The notes under the pieces are model-generated. The model saw nothing but the letters and a program-made list of their open reading frames with translations. It made no database searches and was not told the origin of the DNA. Positions 8,074 to 16,338 of a stretch of DNA of 64,000 bases are shown piece after piece (position 1 is the stretch's first letter; each line of letters begins with the position of its first letter). Both the position numbers and the translations under genes were made by a program. The DNA lies in assembly GCA_964581115.1 (NCBI GenBank), contig CAZOMY010000006.1, positions 1 through 64,000 on the forward strand, given 5' to 3'. The DNA is from 2-02-FULL-55-14 sp964581115. Lineage in GTDB: Bacteria > Bacteroidota > Ignavibacteria > UBA10030.

Positions 8074-9333
8074 ATGATCGGCACCGGCTCACCCGATAAC
8101 CTCCTCACGGACGACCAGGTCCGCGACATCTGCGCCTCGTTCGTCGATGCGCACCAGCTGGCCGGCAAACGCGTGCTCGGGATCATTCCCGATCATACGC
8201 GATCGGCGCCGATCGATCTGATGTTCCGAACGCTCTACGACCTCCTCGGCCGCGGCAACGGTGCATTCGACCTCCTCATTGCGCTCGGCACGCATCCGCC
8301 CATGTCAGAAAGCGCGATCGACAAGCGGCTCGGTCTTGCTCCGGGAGAGCGGGCATCGAAGTTCGGCCGAACGAAGGTCGTCAATCACGCATGGGACGAC
8401 CCTGCTCAGCTGCGGAGGATCGGGTCCTTCAGCGGCGATCGGATCGCGGAGTTGAGCGAAGGTCTTCTGCGCGAATCGGTCGACATCACGATCAACAAGC
8501 TGGTCTTCGACTATGACGTCGTGCTCATCATCGGCCCGACGTTTCCGCACGAGGTCGTCGGCTTCTCGGGAGGCAACAAGTATCTCTTCCCCGGCATATC
8601 AGGCCGGGAGATCATCGACCTGTTCCACTGGCTCGGAGCGCTCATCACGAACCCGCGCATCATCGGCAAGAAGTGGACGCCCGTGCGGGCCGTGGTCGAC
8701 GCATCAGCGGCGCTCCTCTCGGTTCCGCGGCTCTGCCTCAGCATGGTCGTGGACCGGCACGAACTGGCGGGTCTCTACGGGGGAACGCCGGAGGAAGCGT
8801 GGTCGGCCGCCGCCGACCTCTCCGATCGTATCCACATCGTCTATAAGGACCGTGCGTACTCGAGCGTTCTATCGTGCGCTCCGACGATGTACGACGAATT
8901 GTGGGTGGGGGGCAAATGCGCCTACAAGCTGGAGCCGGTGGTCGCCGACGGTGGCGAGCTGATCATCTATGCCCCGCACATCGACGAGATCTCGGTCACG
9001 CACGGCACGCTCATTCGAAAGATCGGCTACCACGTGCGCGACTATTTCACGGCGCAGGCCGACCGTTTCGCCGGCATCCCGAAAGGCGTGCTGGCCCATT
9101 CCACGCATGTCAAGGGCATCGGATCCTACCGCGACGGACACGAAGAGCCTCGCATCCGCGTGACGCTTGCCACCGGCATCCCGGAGGAGGTCTGTCGAGC
9201 CATCAATCTTGGCTATCGCGACCCGCAATCGATCGACCCGATCGCGTGGATGGCGAAGGAAGAGCAGGGTTTCCTGCACGTGCCGAAGGCCGGAGAGATC
9301 CTCTACCGTCTGACGAACGACCCATTTCACTGA
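8074..9333 (+). CDS. Nickel-pincer (LarA-family) racemase/epimerase homolog
   Basis: About 419 residues. It shows the LarA signatures: PDHTRSAP, GTHPPMS with His74, and FPHEVVGFSGGNKYLFPG with His159 and Lys169. His185 lies in IDLFHWLG. Spacing from His159 to Lys169 (10) and to His185 (26) equals that of His174, Lys184 and His200 in lactate racemase, the catalytic His, NPN-cofactor Lys and nickel ligand. It therefore probably binds the nickel-pincer nucleotide. The superfamily includes lactate, malate and other hydroxyacid racemases and D-gluconate 2-epimerases. Next to uxaE, fructuronate reductase and gnd, an aldonate such as mannonate or gluconate is the most attractive substrate, but this is inference. 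The cofactor genes larB, larC and larE are not in the window. A start at 8008 would translate an intergenic repeat, so ATG 8074 is preferred. Confidence 0.75.
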   Translation: MIGTGSPDNLLTDDQVRDICASFVDAHQLAGKRVLGIIPDHTRSAPIDLMFRTLYDLLGRGNGAFDLLIALGTHPPMSESAIDKRLGLAPGERASKFGRTKVVNHAWDDPAQLRRIGSFSGDRIAELSEGLLRESVDITINKLVFDYDVVLIIGPTFPHEVVGFSGGNKYLFPGISGREIIDLFHWLGALITNPRIIGKKWTPVRAVVDASAALLSVPRLCLSMVVDRHELAGLYGGTPEEAWSAAADLSDRIHIVYKDRAYSSVLSCAPTMYDELWVGGKCAYKLEPVVADGGELIIYAPHIDEISVTHGTLIRKIGYHVRDYFTAQADRFAGIPKGVLAHSTHVKGIGSYRDGHEEPRIRVTLATGIPEEVCRAINLGYRDPQSIDPIAWMAKEEQGFLHVPKAGEILYRLTNDPFH

Positions 9334-9345
9334 TCAGGAGTCACC

Positions 9346-10428
9346 ATGGCGTCAACGTTTTCCATCCCCACAACCGGAGAGCTCGACCTCGTCAGTCTCG
9401 GCGCGCTCGTTCATCGGCTTGACCCCGGCGTCATCCCGTTCCGGAAGGCGACGCACTGTGCCATTCATGTCAGCGGCGGCGAGTTCAACGTGGCTGCCAA
9501 CCTGGCCGACTGCTTCCGGTTGAAGACGGGGATCGTAACGGCGATGGTAGACTATCCGATCGGCGACCTCATTGCGGAGCGTGTGCGGGCGATGGGTGTC
9601 CGACCGTTCTACAAGCGGTACGTGCACAATGGCGTGAACGGACCGAATATGGCAACAGTCTACAGCGATCAGGGATTCGGCGTGCGGGCGCCGGTCGTCT
9701 TCTACAATCGTTCAAACGAAGCCGCCGCACTGCTGAAGCCGGGCGACATCGACTGGAAAGAGGTCTTTGCGGGTGGCGTGCGGTGGTTCCACAGCGGCGG
9801 CATCTTTGCGGCCCTCTCGGCGACGACGGGCGAACTGATCGTGGAAGGGATGAAGGCAGCCAAGGCGGCGGGGGCCGTGACGAGTTTCGACCTGAATTTT
9901 CGAGCAAAGCTTTGGAACATTTGGGGAGGCGAAAAGAAGGCCGTGGAGGTCGTTGCCCGCATCGTAGAGCACGTCGACGTTCTCGTCGGCAACGAAGAGG
10001 ACCTGCAGAAGGGCCTCGGCATCCCCGGCCCTGAGGTGGCCGCGAAGTCTGAACTCGATCCCTCGGCCTTCCTGGCGATGATGGACTCGGTCGTTAAGAA
10101 GTATCCGAAGGTCAAAGCGGTCGCAACGACCCTCCGCGAGGTCCACAGCACGAATCGCCATCGCTGGAGCGCCGTGGCGTGGGTCGAAGGGAAGGCCTAT
10201 CGGGCACCGACCTGCGATCTGGACGTCATCGATCGCGTGGGCGGCGGTGACGGCTTCGCGGCGGGATTCATCTACGGCTTGCTCGCTGGCGAGTCGCCCG
10301 AGACGGCCATCAAGCTGGGCTGGGCACACGGCGCGCTCCTGACGACGTTCCCCGGCGACACGACGATGGCGACCGTCGAGCAGGTCAAGGCGTTCGCGGC
10401 GGGCGGCTCGGCGAGAATTCAGCGGTGA
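9346..10428 (+). CDS. PfkB-family sugar kinase, probable 2-keto-3-deoxygluconate kinase
   Basis: 360 residues with a strong AGGAG ribosome site, 12 bases after the LarA homolog. It is a ribokinase-fold kinase. The N-terminal GGEFNVAANLA motif, the FDLNFRAKLW segment typical of KDG kinases, and the C-terminal DRVGGGDGFAAGF with the catalytic Asp are all present. The anion-hole motif is GGGD instead of the more common GAGD. It probably phosphorylates 2-keto-3-deoxygluconate formed by KduI plus a reductase, or by a mannonate dehydratase encoded elsewhere. If the neighbouring epimerase makes gluconate, a gluconate kinase role would be an alternative. No KDPG aldolase gene is in the window. Confidence 0.75.
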   Translation: MASTFSIPTTGELDLVSLGALVHRLDPGVIPFRKATHCAIHVSGGEFNVAANLADCFRLKTGIVTAMVDYPIGDLIAERVRAMGVRPFYKRYVHNGVNGPNMATVYSDQGFGVRAPVVFYNRSNEAAALLKPGDIDWKEVFAGGVRWFHSGGIFAALSATTGELIVEGMKAAKAAGAVTSFDLNFRAKLWNIWGGEKKAVEVVARIVEHVDVLVGNEEDLQKGLGIPGPEVAAKSELDPSAFLAMMDSVVKKYPKVKAVATTLREVHSTNRHRWSAVAWVEGKAYRAPTCDLDVIDRVGGGDGFAAGFIYGLLAGESPETAIKLGWAHGALLTTFPGDTTMATVEQVKAFAAGGSARIQR

Positions 10429-10435
10429 GAATTTT

Positions 10436-10504
10436 GCACCGCAATGACGCAGCGGCGCGAAGGCAAATGATCAAATCACGTTGCGCCTTCGCGTCTCTGC
10501 GGTG
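10436..10504. repeat. Inverted intergenic repeat (ACCGCAATGACGC family)
   Basis: The arm at 10436-10464 carries CACCGCAATGACGCAGCGGC and then GCGAAGGC. It is the imperfect reverse complement of the arm at 10481-10504 (TTGCGCCTTCGCG, TCTCTGCGGTG), with a short A/T-rich loop between. It lies between the kinase and kduI genes and resembles the repeat at 6740-6818. Confidence 0.6.
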
Positions 10505-10534
10505 TATATCTTCTCTTTCGATCGAGGTGCTTTC

Positions 10535-11368
10535 ATGGAAGTCCGCTTTCTCCCCGACCCCGCGACCACGCGTCGCATGACCACCCAGGAGCTGCGCGAG
10601 CGGTTCGTGTTCGACCGTATCGCCGTCCCGGGCGAGATCCGCACGGTCTACGTCGACGCTGACCGGTCGATCATCGGCTTTGCGATCCCGACCACGGCGC
10701 CCCTCGATCTCACGGCCAGCCGAACGGAGATGGCGGCCGATCATTTTCTCGAGCGCCGTGAGATGGGCATCGTCAACGTCGGGGGTGCCGGCGTTGTGAT
10801 CGCCGACGGGAAGGAATTCGTCCTTGCAAAACGCGACATGGTCTACCTTGGTCGCGGCACGAAGGCGGTGTCGTTCAAGAGCGCCAACGGCTCGAATCCG
10901 GCGGCGTTCTTTTTCGTCTCGTATCCCGCACATCGGGAGTATCCATCGCGACTGATGACGTTCGCCGAATCCGCCGCCACGCCGCTCGGCACGCCGAGAG
11001 ACGCAAACAAGCGGACCATTCACAAGTACATTCACGAAGCCGGCATTCCCAGTTGCCAATTGGTGATGGGGATGACGGTGCTGGAAGAGGGGAGTGTCTG
11101 GAACACGATGCCGGCGCATACGCATCTGCGCAGGTCGGAGGTCTACATGTACTTCGACGTCCCTGAAGACGGGATGGTCGTTCACTTGATGGGCGAGCCG
11201 ACGGAGACGCGTCACGTCATCCTCCATAACCGCCAGGCCGTGATCTCGCCTGTCTGGTCCATTCATGCGGGCGCCGCGACGCAGGCCTATTCCTTTATCT
11301 GGGCCATGGGCGGAGAGAACCAGGCGTTCGATGATATGGATAAAGTTGCCGTGAGAGATCTGAAGTAG
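10535..11368 (+). CDS. kduI: 5-keto-4-deoxyuronate isomerase
   Basis: This 277-residue cupin-fold enzyme converts 4-deoxy-5-keto-uronate, released from unsaturated pectin oligomers, into 3-deoxy-D-glycero-2,5-hexodiulosonate. Its zinc ligands lie in PAHTHLRRSEVYMYFD. The segments VNVGGAGVV and KDMVYLGRGTK-like sequence match the family over full length. ATG 10535 with a GAGGTG ribosome site gives the usual length. The earlier TTG at 10481 lies inside the inverted repeat and is rejected. Its presence shows that the cell handles lyase-produced unsaturated uronates as well as free galacturonate. Confidence 0.93.
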   Translation: MEVRFLPDPATTRRMTTQELRERFVFDRIAVPGEIRTVYVDADRSIIGFAIPTTAPLDLTASRTEMAADHFLERREMGIVNVGGAGVVIADGKEFVLAKRDMVYLGRGTKAVSFKSANGSNPAAFFFVSYPAHREYPSRLMTFAESAATPLGTPRDANKRTIHKYIHEAGIPSCQLVMGMTVLEEGSVWNTMPAHTHLRRSEVYMYFDVPEDGMVVHLMGEPTETRHVILHNRQAVISPVWSIHAGAATQAYSFIWAMGGENQAFDDMDKVAVRDLK

Positions 11369-11492
11369 TAAGCAGTAAGCAGGTACAGTCAGGTTGTAGG
11401 CAGGCTGAGGTCCAATGACAAAGAACAAATGATCTTTCTTCTCGGGCTTCTGTCTGACCGTACCTGATGGTTTCTGAATACTGCCTGCTCCC
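11368..11492. repeat. Inverted repeat region (AAGCAGTAAGCAGG / CTGCCTGCT)
   Basis: Short units such as AGTAAGCAGTAAGCAGGTAC (11367-11386) and GTAGGCAGG are mirrored at 11450-11492 by CTGACCGTACCTGA and TACTGCCTGCT. The whole gap between kduI and uxaC is made of this repeat. Confidence 0.5.
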
Positions 11493-11552
11493 ATTCGCCT
11501 TCACGAGATTTCTCTTGTCTATTCAGCGCACCTGACAGCCCCGGGAGCCACC

Positions 11553-12971
11553 ATGGCCACCAAGAAACTCACCCTGCACCGCGACCGCTACCTCGACGCC
11601 AACCCGGCCGTGCGCAAGATCGCGCGCGAACTCTATCATTCCGTCAAGAAACTGCCGATCATCAGCCCGCATGGGCACGTCGACCCGGCCCTCTTCTCAA
11701 AGAACAAGCCTTTCCCGGATCCGGCGCAACTGTTCATCGTGCCGGACCATTATATCTTCCGGATGCTCCACGCGCAGGGGATCCCTCTCGAGCGCATGGG
11801 CGTGCCGACTCGCGATGGCTCGCCGACGGAGACCGACGGCCGCAAGATCTGGCAACTCTTCGCTGAGAACTATCACCTGTTCCGGGGTACGCCGTCGGGG
11901 GCATGGCTCGATGCCGAACTGGTCGATGTGCTTGGAGTGAAGGAGAAGCTGAACGGCAAGAACGCCCAGAGGATCTACGACTTCATCCAAGCAAAGCTCG
12001 AGACCAAGGAGTTCCGTCCGCGCGCCCTGTTCCAGCGTTTCAATATTGAGGTGCTGGCAACGACCGACGCCGCGACGGATACGCTTGACCATCACATAGC
12101 GATGCGTGCATCCGGTTGGAAGGGGCGCGTCATTCCCACTTTCCGACCAGACGGCCTGACGAACCTGCTCGATGCGGCTTGGAGCGCGAACGTAAAGCGC
12201 TTGGGCGAGCTGGTCGGGCATGAGATCACGACCATGCGTGCGTTCATCGCTGCCCTCGAGTCGCGCCGCGTCTTCTTCAAGTCGATGGGGGCCGTGGCTA
12301 CCGATCATGGAGTGCAGAGTCCATACGTGCATCAGCTGTCGGAGCGGGAGGCCGACGACATTCTCGGAAGGGCGTTGAAAGGACTGGCCACCGCTCAGGA
12401 TGCGGCCCAATTCACGGCGCACATGCTGATGGAGATGGCACGCATGAGCAGCGAGGACGGCCTCGTCATGCAGCTCCATGCCGGCGCTCTGCGCAATCAC
12501 CATACGGGCATCTTCCGGCGGTTCGGTCCCGACAAGGGCTTCGACATTCCAGCTCCGACGGAGTACGTGTCGAACCTTCGCGAGCTGACGGAGAAGTTCG
12601 GCAATCACCCGAGCTTGAAGATTATCCTCTTCACCCTCGACGAGACGACGTATGCGCGCGAACTCGCCCCGCTCGCGGGGGTCTATCCGGCCCTCTTGGT
12701 CGGTCCGGCCTGGTGGTTTCACGACAGCATCGAGGGGATGGTCCGCTACCGCGCGAACATCATGGAGACGGCCGGTCTCTATAACACCGCCGGATTCAAT
12801 GACGACACGCGGGCGTTCTTGTCGATCCCGGCCCGGCACGACCTCTCCCGTCGCATGGATGCGAATTGGGTTGCTTCCCTCATGGCCCGGCATCTCGTGA
12901 GCAAGTCCGAAGGCCTCGAGATGATGTATGAGCTGGCGAACGGATTGGTGAAGAAGGCGTACGGATTATAG
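11553..12971 (+). CDS. uxaC: Uronate isomerase (glucuronate/galacturonate isomerase)
   Basis: This 472-residue cytoplasmic amidohydrolase-superfamily enzyme converts galacturonate to tagaturonate and glucuronate to fructuronate, the first step of hexuronate catabolism. Family hallmarks include the metal-binding HGHVDP near the N-terminus (ISPHGHVDPALF), PDHYIFRMLHAQG, the QLHAGALRNHH segment and the C-terminal DANWVASLMARHL. The length is normal. It closes the hexuronate cluster and supplies the substrate of the UxaE-type epimerase at 493-1755. A repeat-filled gap separates it from kduI. Confidence 0.95.
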   Translation: MATKKLTLHRDRYLDANPAVRKIARELYHSVKKLPIISPHGHVDPALFSKNKPFPDPAQLFIVPDHYIFRMLHAQGIPLERMGVPTRDGSPTETDGRKIWQLFAENYHLFRGTPSGAWLDAELVDVLGVKEKLNGKNAQRIYDFIQAKLETKEFRPRALFQRFNIEVLATTDAATDTLDHHIAMRASGWKGRVIPTFRPDGLTNLLDAAWSANVKRLGELVGHEITTMRAFIAALESRRVFFKSMGAVATDHGVQSPYVHQLSEREADDILGRALKGLATAQDAAQFTAHMLMEMARMSSEDGLVMQLHAGALRNHHTGIFRRFGPDKGFDIPAPTEYVSNLRELTEKFGNHPSLKIILFTLDETTYARELAPLAGVYPALLVGPAWWFHDSIEGMVRYRANIMETAGLYNTAGFNDDTRAFLSIPARHDLSRRMDANWVASLMARHLVSKSEGLEMMYELANGLVKKAYGL

Positions 12972-13032
12972 AAAGGGACGACGTCACGAGGGAGGAATGG
13001 AGAGATGGAGTGACGGAGTTCACGTGAAGAGA

Positions 13033-13063
13033 CCAGCGCCTGTTGGCTTTCGACGGGCGCTGG
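13033..13063 (+). terminator. Stem-loop after uxaC
   Basis: CCAGCGCC (13033-13040) pairs perfectly with GGCGCTGG (13056-13063) around a 15-base loop. It lies between uxaC and ychF. There is only a weak T-rich tail, so terminator function is probable rather than certain. Confidence 0.45.
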
Positions 13064-13144
13064 CGTTCAATGCATGGGCGAAGGGCGCATCTGCAGTGAA
13101 AATGCCGCATATTCTCGGCATCACTCCGAACGCATGAGGATCCC

Positions 13145-14230
13145 ATGCAGATCGGTATCGTAGGCCTTCCGTTCTCCGGCAAATCAACGCTCTTCCAGAC
13201 GCTCACCCGAACGCATCTCGATCCGTCCGCCCTCGCGAAAGCAGAGGCCCATCACGCGGTCGTCCGCGTCCCGGACGAGCGGATCGCCAGACTCTCGGCC
13301 CTGTTCAAACCCAAGAGTACCGTCCTTGCGGCGATCGAGTTCGTCGATGTCGTAGGCCTCAAGAAAGGGGAGACTGGTTCGACGCAGTTCACGACGAACT
13401 TCCTCGGCAACGTCAAGAACAACGATGCGCTCATCCAGGTCGTCCGGACCTTTGCCGAGCCCTCCGTCCCTCATCCGGATGGTTCGATCGATCCGCTCCG
13501 CGACGTCGCTACGTTCCACACCGAATTCTTGCTGGCCGACATGGCCATTCTCGAGAATCGGGTGGAGCGTATCAAGAAGCAGCTGGGAAAGCATCAAGAC
13601 GACCATCTCAAGCGTGAGTTGCCCCTGCTCGAAAAGTGCCGTCAGCTGCTTGAACAGGAGCGTCCCCTGCGTGACGTCGAATGGACGAAAGAGGAGCTCC
13701 ACCTTCTGAAGACCTATCAGTTGTTGACGCTGAAGCCGATGCTGATCGCCCTGAATGGCGACGAGTCACAGCTCAAAGGCATGGACGCCACGGTCAAGGC
13801 CGTTGCGGCGAAGTTCGCCGGCCGCCACACACGCGTCCTGGCCTTCTTCGGCAAGGTCGAACAGGAGATGTCCGAACTGGACGAAGCCGATGCCTCGGCG
13901 TTCATGCAGGAGTATGGCATCTCGGAATCAGCCCTCACGGCCATCATTCGAGAATCGTACGACCTTCTCGGACTGCGCTCGTTCTTCACCGTCGGCGAGG
14001 ATGAATGCAGGGCCTGGACGATCCGGGAGGGGATGACCGCGCAAGAAGCGGCGGGGGTGATCCATACCGACTTCTTCCAGAAGTTCATCCGCGCCGAAGT
14101 GGTCCACTACGATCATTTCATCGCCGCGGACGGCTCATTCGCCAAGGCCAAGGAGACCGGTCATTGGCGGCTTGAAGGGAAGGAATACGTGGTGAAAGAC
14201 GGGGACATTCTGTCGATCAGGCATAACTGA
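13145..14230 (+). CDS. ychF: Redox-responsive ATPase YchF (OLA1 family)
   Basis: 361 residues. It is a universally conserved translation-associated P-loop NTPase. The P-loop GLPFSGKST (residues 6-14), the DVVGLKKGE G3 region, and NGDES in place of the classical NKxD (explaining ATP preference) are visible. A central coiled-coil region of roughly residues 125-200 and a C-terminal TGS domain (about 275-361) follow. It is likely to act with ribosomes and in stress response. It stands alone here, with stem-loops on both sides. Confidence 0.95.
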   Translation: MQIGIVGLPFSGKSTLFQTLTRTHLDPSALAKAEAHHAVVRVPDERIARLSALFKPKSTVLAAIEFVDVVGLKKGETGSTQFTTNFLGNVKNNDALIQVVRTFAEPSVPHPDGSIDPLRDVATFHTEFLLADMAILENRVERIKKQLGKHQDDHLKRELPLLEKCRQLLEQERPLRDVEWTKEELHLLKTYQLLTLKPMLIALNGDESQLKGMDATVKAVAAKFAGRHTRVLAFFGKVEQEMSELDEADASAFMQEYGISESALTAIIRESYDLLGLRSFFTVGEDECRAWTIREGMTAQEAAGVIHTDFFQKFIRAEVVHYDHFIAADGSFAKAKETGHWRLEGKEYVVKDGDILSIRHN

Positions 14231-14231
14231 G

Positions 14232-14340
14232 GACAGAGGACAAAGGCACTGATTGCTGATCACTAACCATTGGCTCCTGATGGCCGCCCAGTGATCATTG
14301 GTCACTGACCAGTTCTGGGACTGCCGTCTTCGCAACTTCA
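14232..14340. repeat. Repeat-rich gap (GATCACT / AGTGATC units)
   Basis: The gap after ychF contains GAGGACAGAGGACAAAGG, then TGATCACTAACCATTGG. The latter is mirrored by CAGTGATCATTGGTCACTGA. It appears to be another dispersed inverted repeat type and carries no gene. Confidence 0.4.
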
Positions 14341-14351
14341 GAAGGAACCGT

Positions 14352-15047
14352 ATGGGTTCTTTTGCTGATTATCTCTCCATGTTGCCCGACTATGTCATCC
14401 GGTCGGTATTCGCGCTCGTGTGTGGCGGGCTGATCGGGCTCGAACGGGAACGGCGCGGCAAACCGGCAGGGCTTCGGACGAACATCCTCATCTGTATCGG
14501 CTCGGCAATGTACATGATCGTCGGGGATCTCATCTCGTACAGGTCGGAGGTTGCGAGCGACCCTGCCCGGATCGCGGCCCAAGTGGTGACGGGAATCGGT
14601 TTCATCGGTGCCGGGACCATCATTCAATCCCGCGGCACGATCACCGGCCTGACGAGCGCGGCGGTCACCTGGTGTGTCGCCGCTATTGGCATCACGATCG
14701 GCGCGGGACATACCCTGTTGGCCGTCTATTTCACTCTTCTGATCCTATTCGTCCTGTCCATCTTGGCGCACTTCGAGCGACGACTGCTCGGGACGTGTGT
14801 CTATGCGAAGTGTGCGGTGGAGCTTGAGGACAAGGACGGACTGGCGTGGGCGCGCGTGAACGAAGTGTTGCGCGAGCATGACGTGCCGGCGGAACACTAC
14901 GAGATCCTGAAAAAAGGGAAGCACATCCTGCTGAATATCACCTACTGCGAGCGACATGCATCGCACAACAGGTTCCTGTTCGACCTTTGGGCGTCGCCGG
15001 GCATCCGCGACGTGCAGAGCGATCTGCCGTTGAAGAGTTTCAAGTAA
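14352..15047 (+). CDS. MgtC/SapB family membrane protein
   Basis: 231 residues. Four to five hydrophobic segments occupy the first 150 residues, with the family motif GGLIGLERERRGKPAGLRT (residues 24-42) and IGFIGAGTII. The last 80 residues form a soluble domain that may be ACT-like. MgtC proteins act in the inner membrane and are linked to magnesium limitation and ATP synthase control in some pathogens. The function in free-living bacteria is unclear. ATG 14352 with GAAGGA eight bases upstream is the best start. An earlier in-frame codon at 14298 lies in repeat sequence. Confidence 0.85.
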   Translation: MGSFADYLSMLPDYVIRSVFALVCGGLIGLERERRGKPAGLRTNILICIGSAMYMIVGDLISYRSEVASDPARIAAQVVTGIGFIGAGTIIQSRGTITGLTSAAVTWCVAAIGITIGAGHTLLAVYFTLLILFVLSILAHFERRLLGTCVYAKCAVELEDKDGLAWARVNEVLREHDVPAEHYEILKKGKHILLNITYCERHASHNRFLFDLWASPGIRDVQSDLPLKSFK

Positions 15048-15049
15048 TG

Positions 15050-15080
15050 AAATGGGCTCCTTGTGTTCTTTGTGGCTGCA
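15050..15080. repeat. 9-bp-periodic repeat fragment upstream of gltS
   Basis: CTCCTTGTGTTCTTTGTGGC consists of two similar 9-base units. It matches TTCTTTGCGTTCTTTGCGGC near 8041-8060 in 15 of 20 positions. Both copies sit immediately before a gene, and both would be read as spurious N-terminal extensions. Confidence 0.45.
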
Positions 15081-15103
15081 ATCCCCTAACCCCGGAAGCA
15101 CGA

Positions 15104-16324
15104 TTGACGACATTCTCCCTCGATCTCATCCAGACGCTCGCGCTTGCGGCCGTCGTACTCATCCTCGGCTACTCCATTCGCAAGCGCATCGGGGTCCTCG
15201 ATCGTTACAATATCCCGGCTCCCGTCGTAGGCGGATTCCTGTTCGCCGGGCTTGCGCTGACGCTCCGCTCCTCCGGCACTGCTGCCTTCGCCTTCGATAC
15301 AACACTGCAGTCTCCCCTCATGATCGCCTTCTTTACGACGATCGGCCTTGGGGCCAATGTGCGCCTGTTGAAGATCGGCGGCCCGCAGGTCTTCCTGTTC
15401 TGGCTCCTTGCTTCAGTCCTCGCTGTCGTCCAGGGCGGCGTCGGCGTCGCTTTGGCAAAGGCCATGGGCGTTGATCCGTTCCTCGGCATCATCGCCGGAT
15501 CGATGACCATGACCGGGGGGCACGGCACGGGTGCGGCCTTCGGAAAGTTGATGGAGGACCAATACGCGTTCACGGGCGCGGTGACGCTTGCGATGGCGGC
15601 GGCAACCTTCGGCCTTGTATCGGGGGGCATCATCGGCGGACCAGTGGCGACCCGCCTGATCCAGAAATGGCATCCCCATCATCAGCGGTCGTCCGCCAAA
15701 GCGCCGTTGACGATCACGCCGGACGACGAGGTCGTGTTGAAGGAGCGGGCACCGGCCGAAGAAGGCCTGGCCTTCCGGCTCTTGCGGACGATCGGGACCA
15801 TTTTGATCGCGATGTCGGTCGGTTCGCTCCTGAGTTCGTGGCTCGGGCAATACATGACCTTGCCGGCCTACATCGGCTCGATGATCGTGGCGGCGATCAT
15901 GTGCAACCTGGCGCCGCTCGTCCAGATGCCCCTGGACAGCCGCATGATCGAAGATCTCGGCATGGTGGCCTTATCGCTCTTTCTCACGATGGCGTTGATG
16001 TCGCTCAGACTGTGGGAACTGCTCGACCTGGCGGTCCCGCTTTTGGTCATTCTTTCGGTCCAGGTCGTCCTGATGGCGGCCTATGCCACTTGGGTGGTCT
16101 TTCGATTCATGGGCAAGGACTATGACGCGGCCGTGATGGCCGGAGGTCACTGCGGCTTCGGCCTCGGCGCTACTCCCAATGCCGTGGCGAACATGGAGGC
16201 GATCACAGAACGATACGGTCCTGCGCCGCGTGCATTTCTCGTGGTTCCGATGGTCGGGGCGTTCTTCATCGACTTCACGAACGCTATCATCATCACAACC
16301 TATATCAACCTCGTCGCACCGTAG
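15104..16324 (+). CDS. gltS: Sodium/glutamate symporter
   Basis: About 406 residues with ten or so membrane segments. PAPVVGGFLFAGLAL, TTIGLGANVRLLKIGG, MTGGHGTGAAFG and the second-half GGHCGFGLGATPNAVANM are the paired GltS signatures, including the inverted-repeat pore motifs. It imports L-glutamate with sodium. The TTG at 15104 with a GGAAG site gives the family length. The ATG at 15047 that overlaps the previous stop would add 19 residues encoded by a dispersed repeat. It precedes a bidirectional-looking terminator and a convergent chemoreceptor gene. Confidence 0.9.
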   Translation: MTTFSLDLIQTLALAAVVLILGYSIRKRIGVLDRYNIPAPVVGGFLFAGLALTLRSSGTAAFAFDTTLQSPLMIAFFTTIGLGANVRLLKIGGPQVFLFWLLASVLAVVQGGVGVALAKAMGVDPFLGIIAGSMTMTGGHGTGAAFGKLMEDQYAFTGAVTLAMAAATFGLVSGGIIGGPVATRLIQKWHPHHQRSSAKAPLTITPDDEVVLKERAPAEEGLAFRLLRTIGTILIAMSVGSLLSSWLGQYMTLPAYIGSMIVAAIMCNLAPLVQMPLDSRMIEDLGMVALSLFLTMALMSLRLWELLDLAVPLLVILSVQVVLMAAYATWVVFRFMGKDYDAAVMAGGHCGFGLGATPNAVANMEAITERYGPAPRAFLVVPMVGAFFIDFTNAIIITTYINLVAP

Positions 16325-16338
16325 GGGATCGAAGCACT

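Noticed and set aside
15047..15103. ATG overlapping the MgtC-family stop as start of gltS
   Set aside because: It would add 19 non-conserved residues encoded by repeat sequence and exceed the usual length of GltS.
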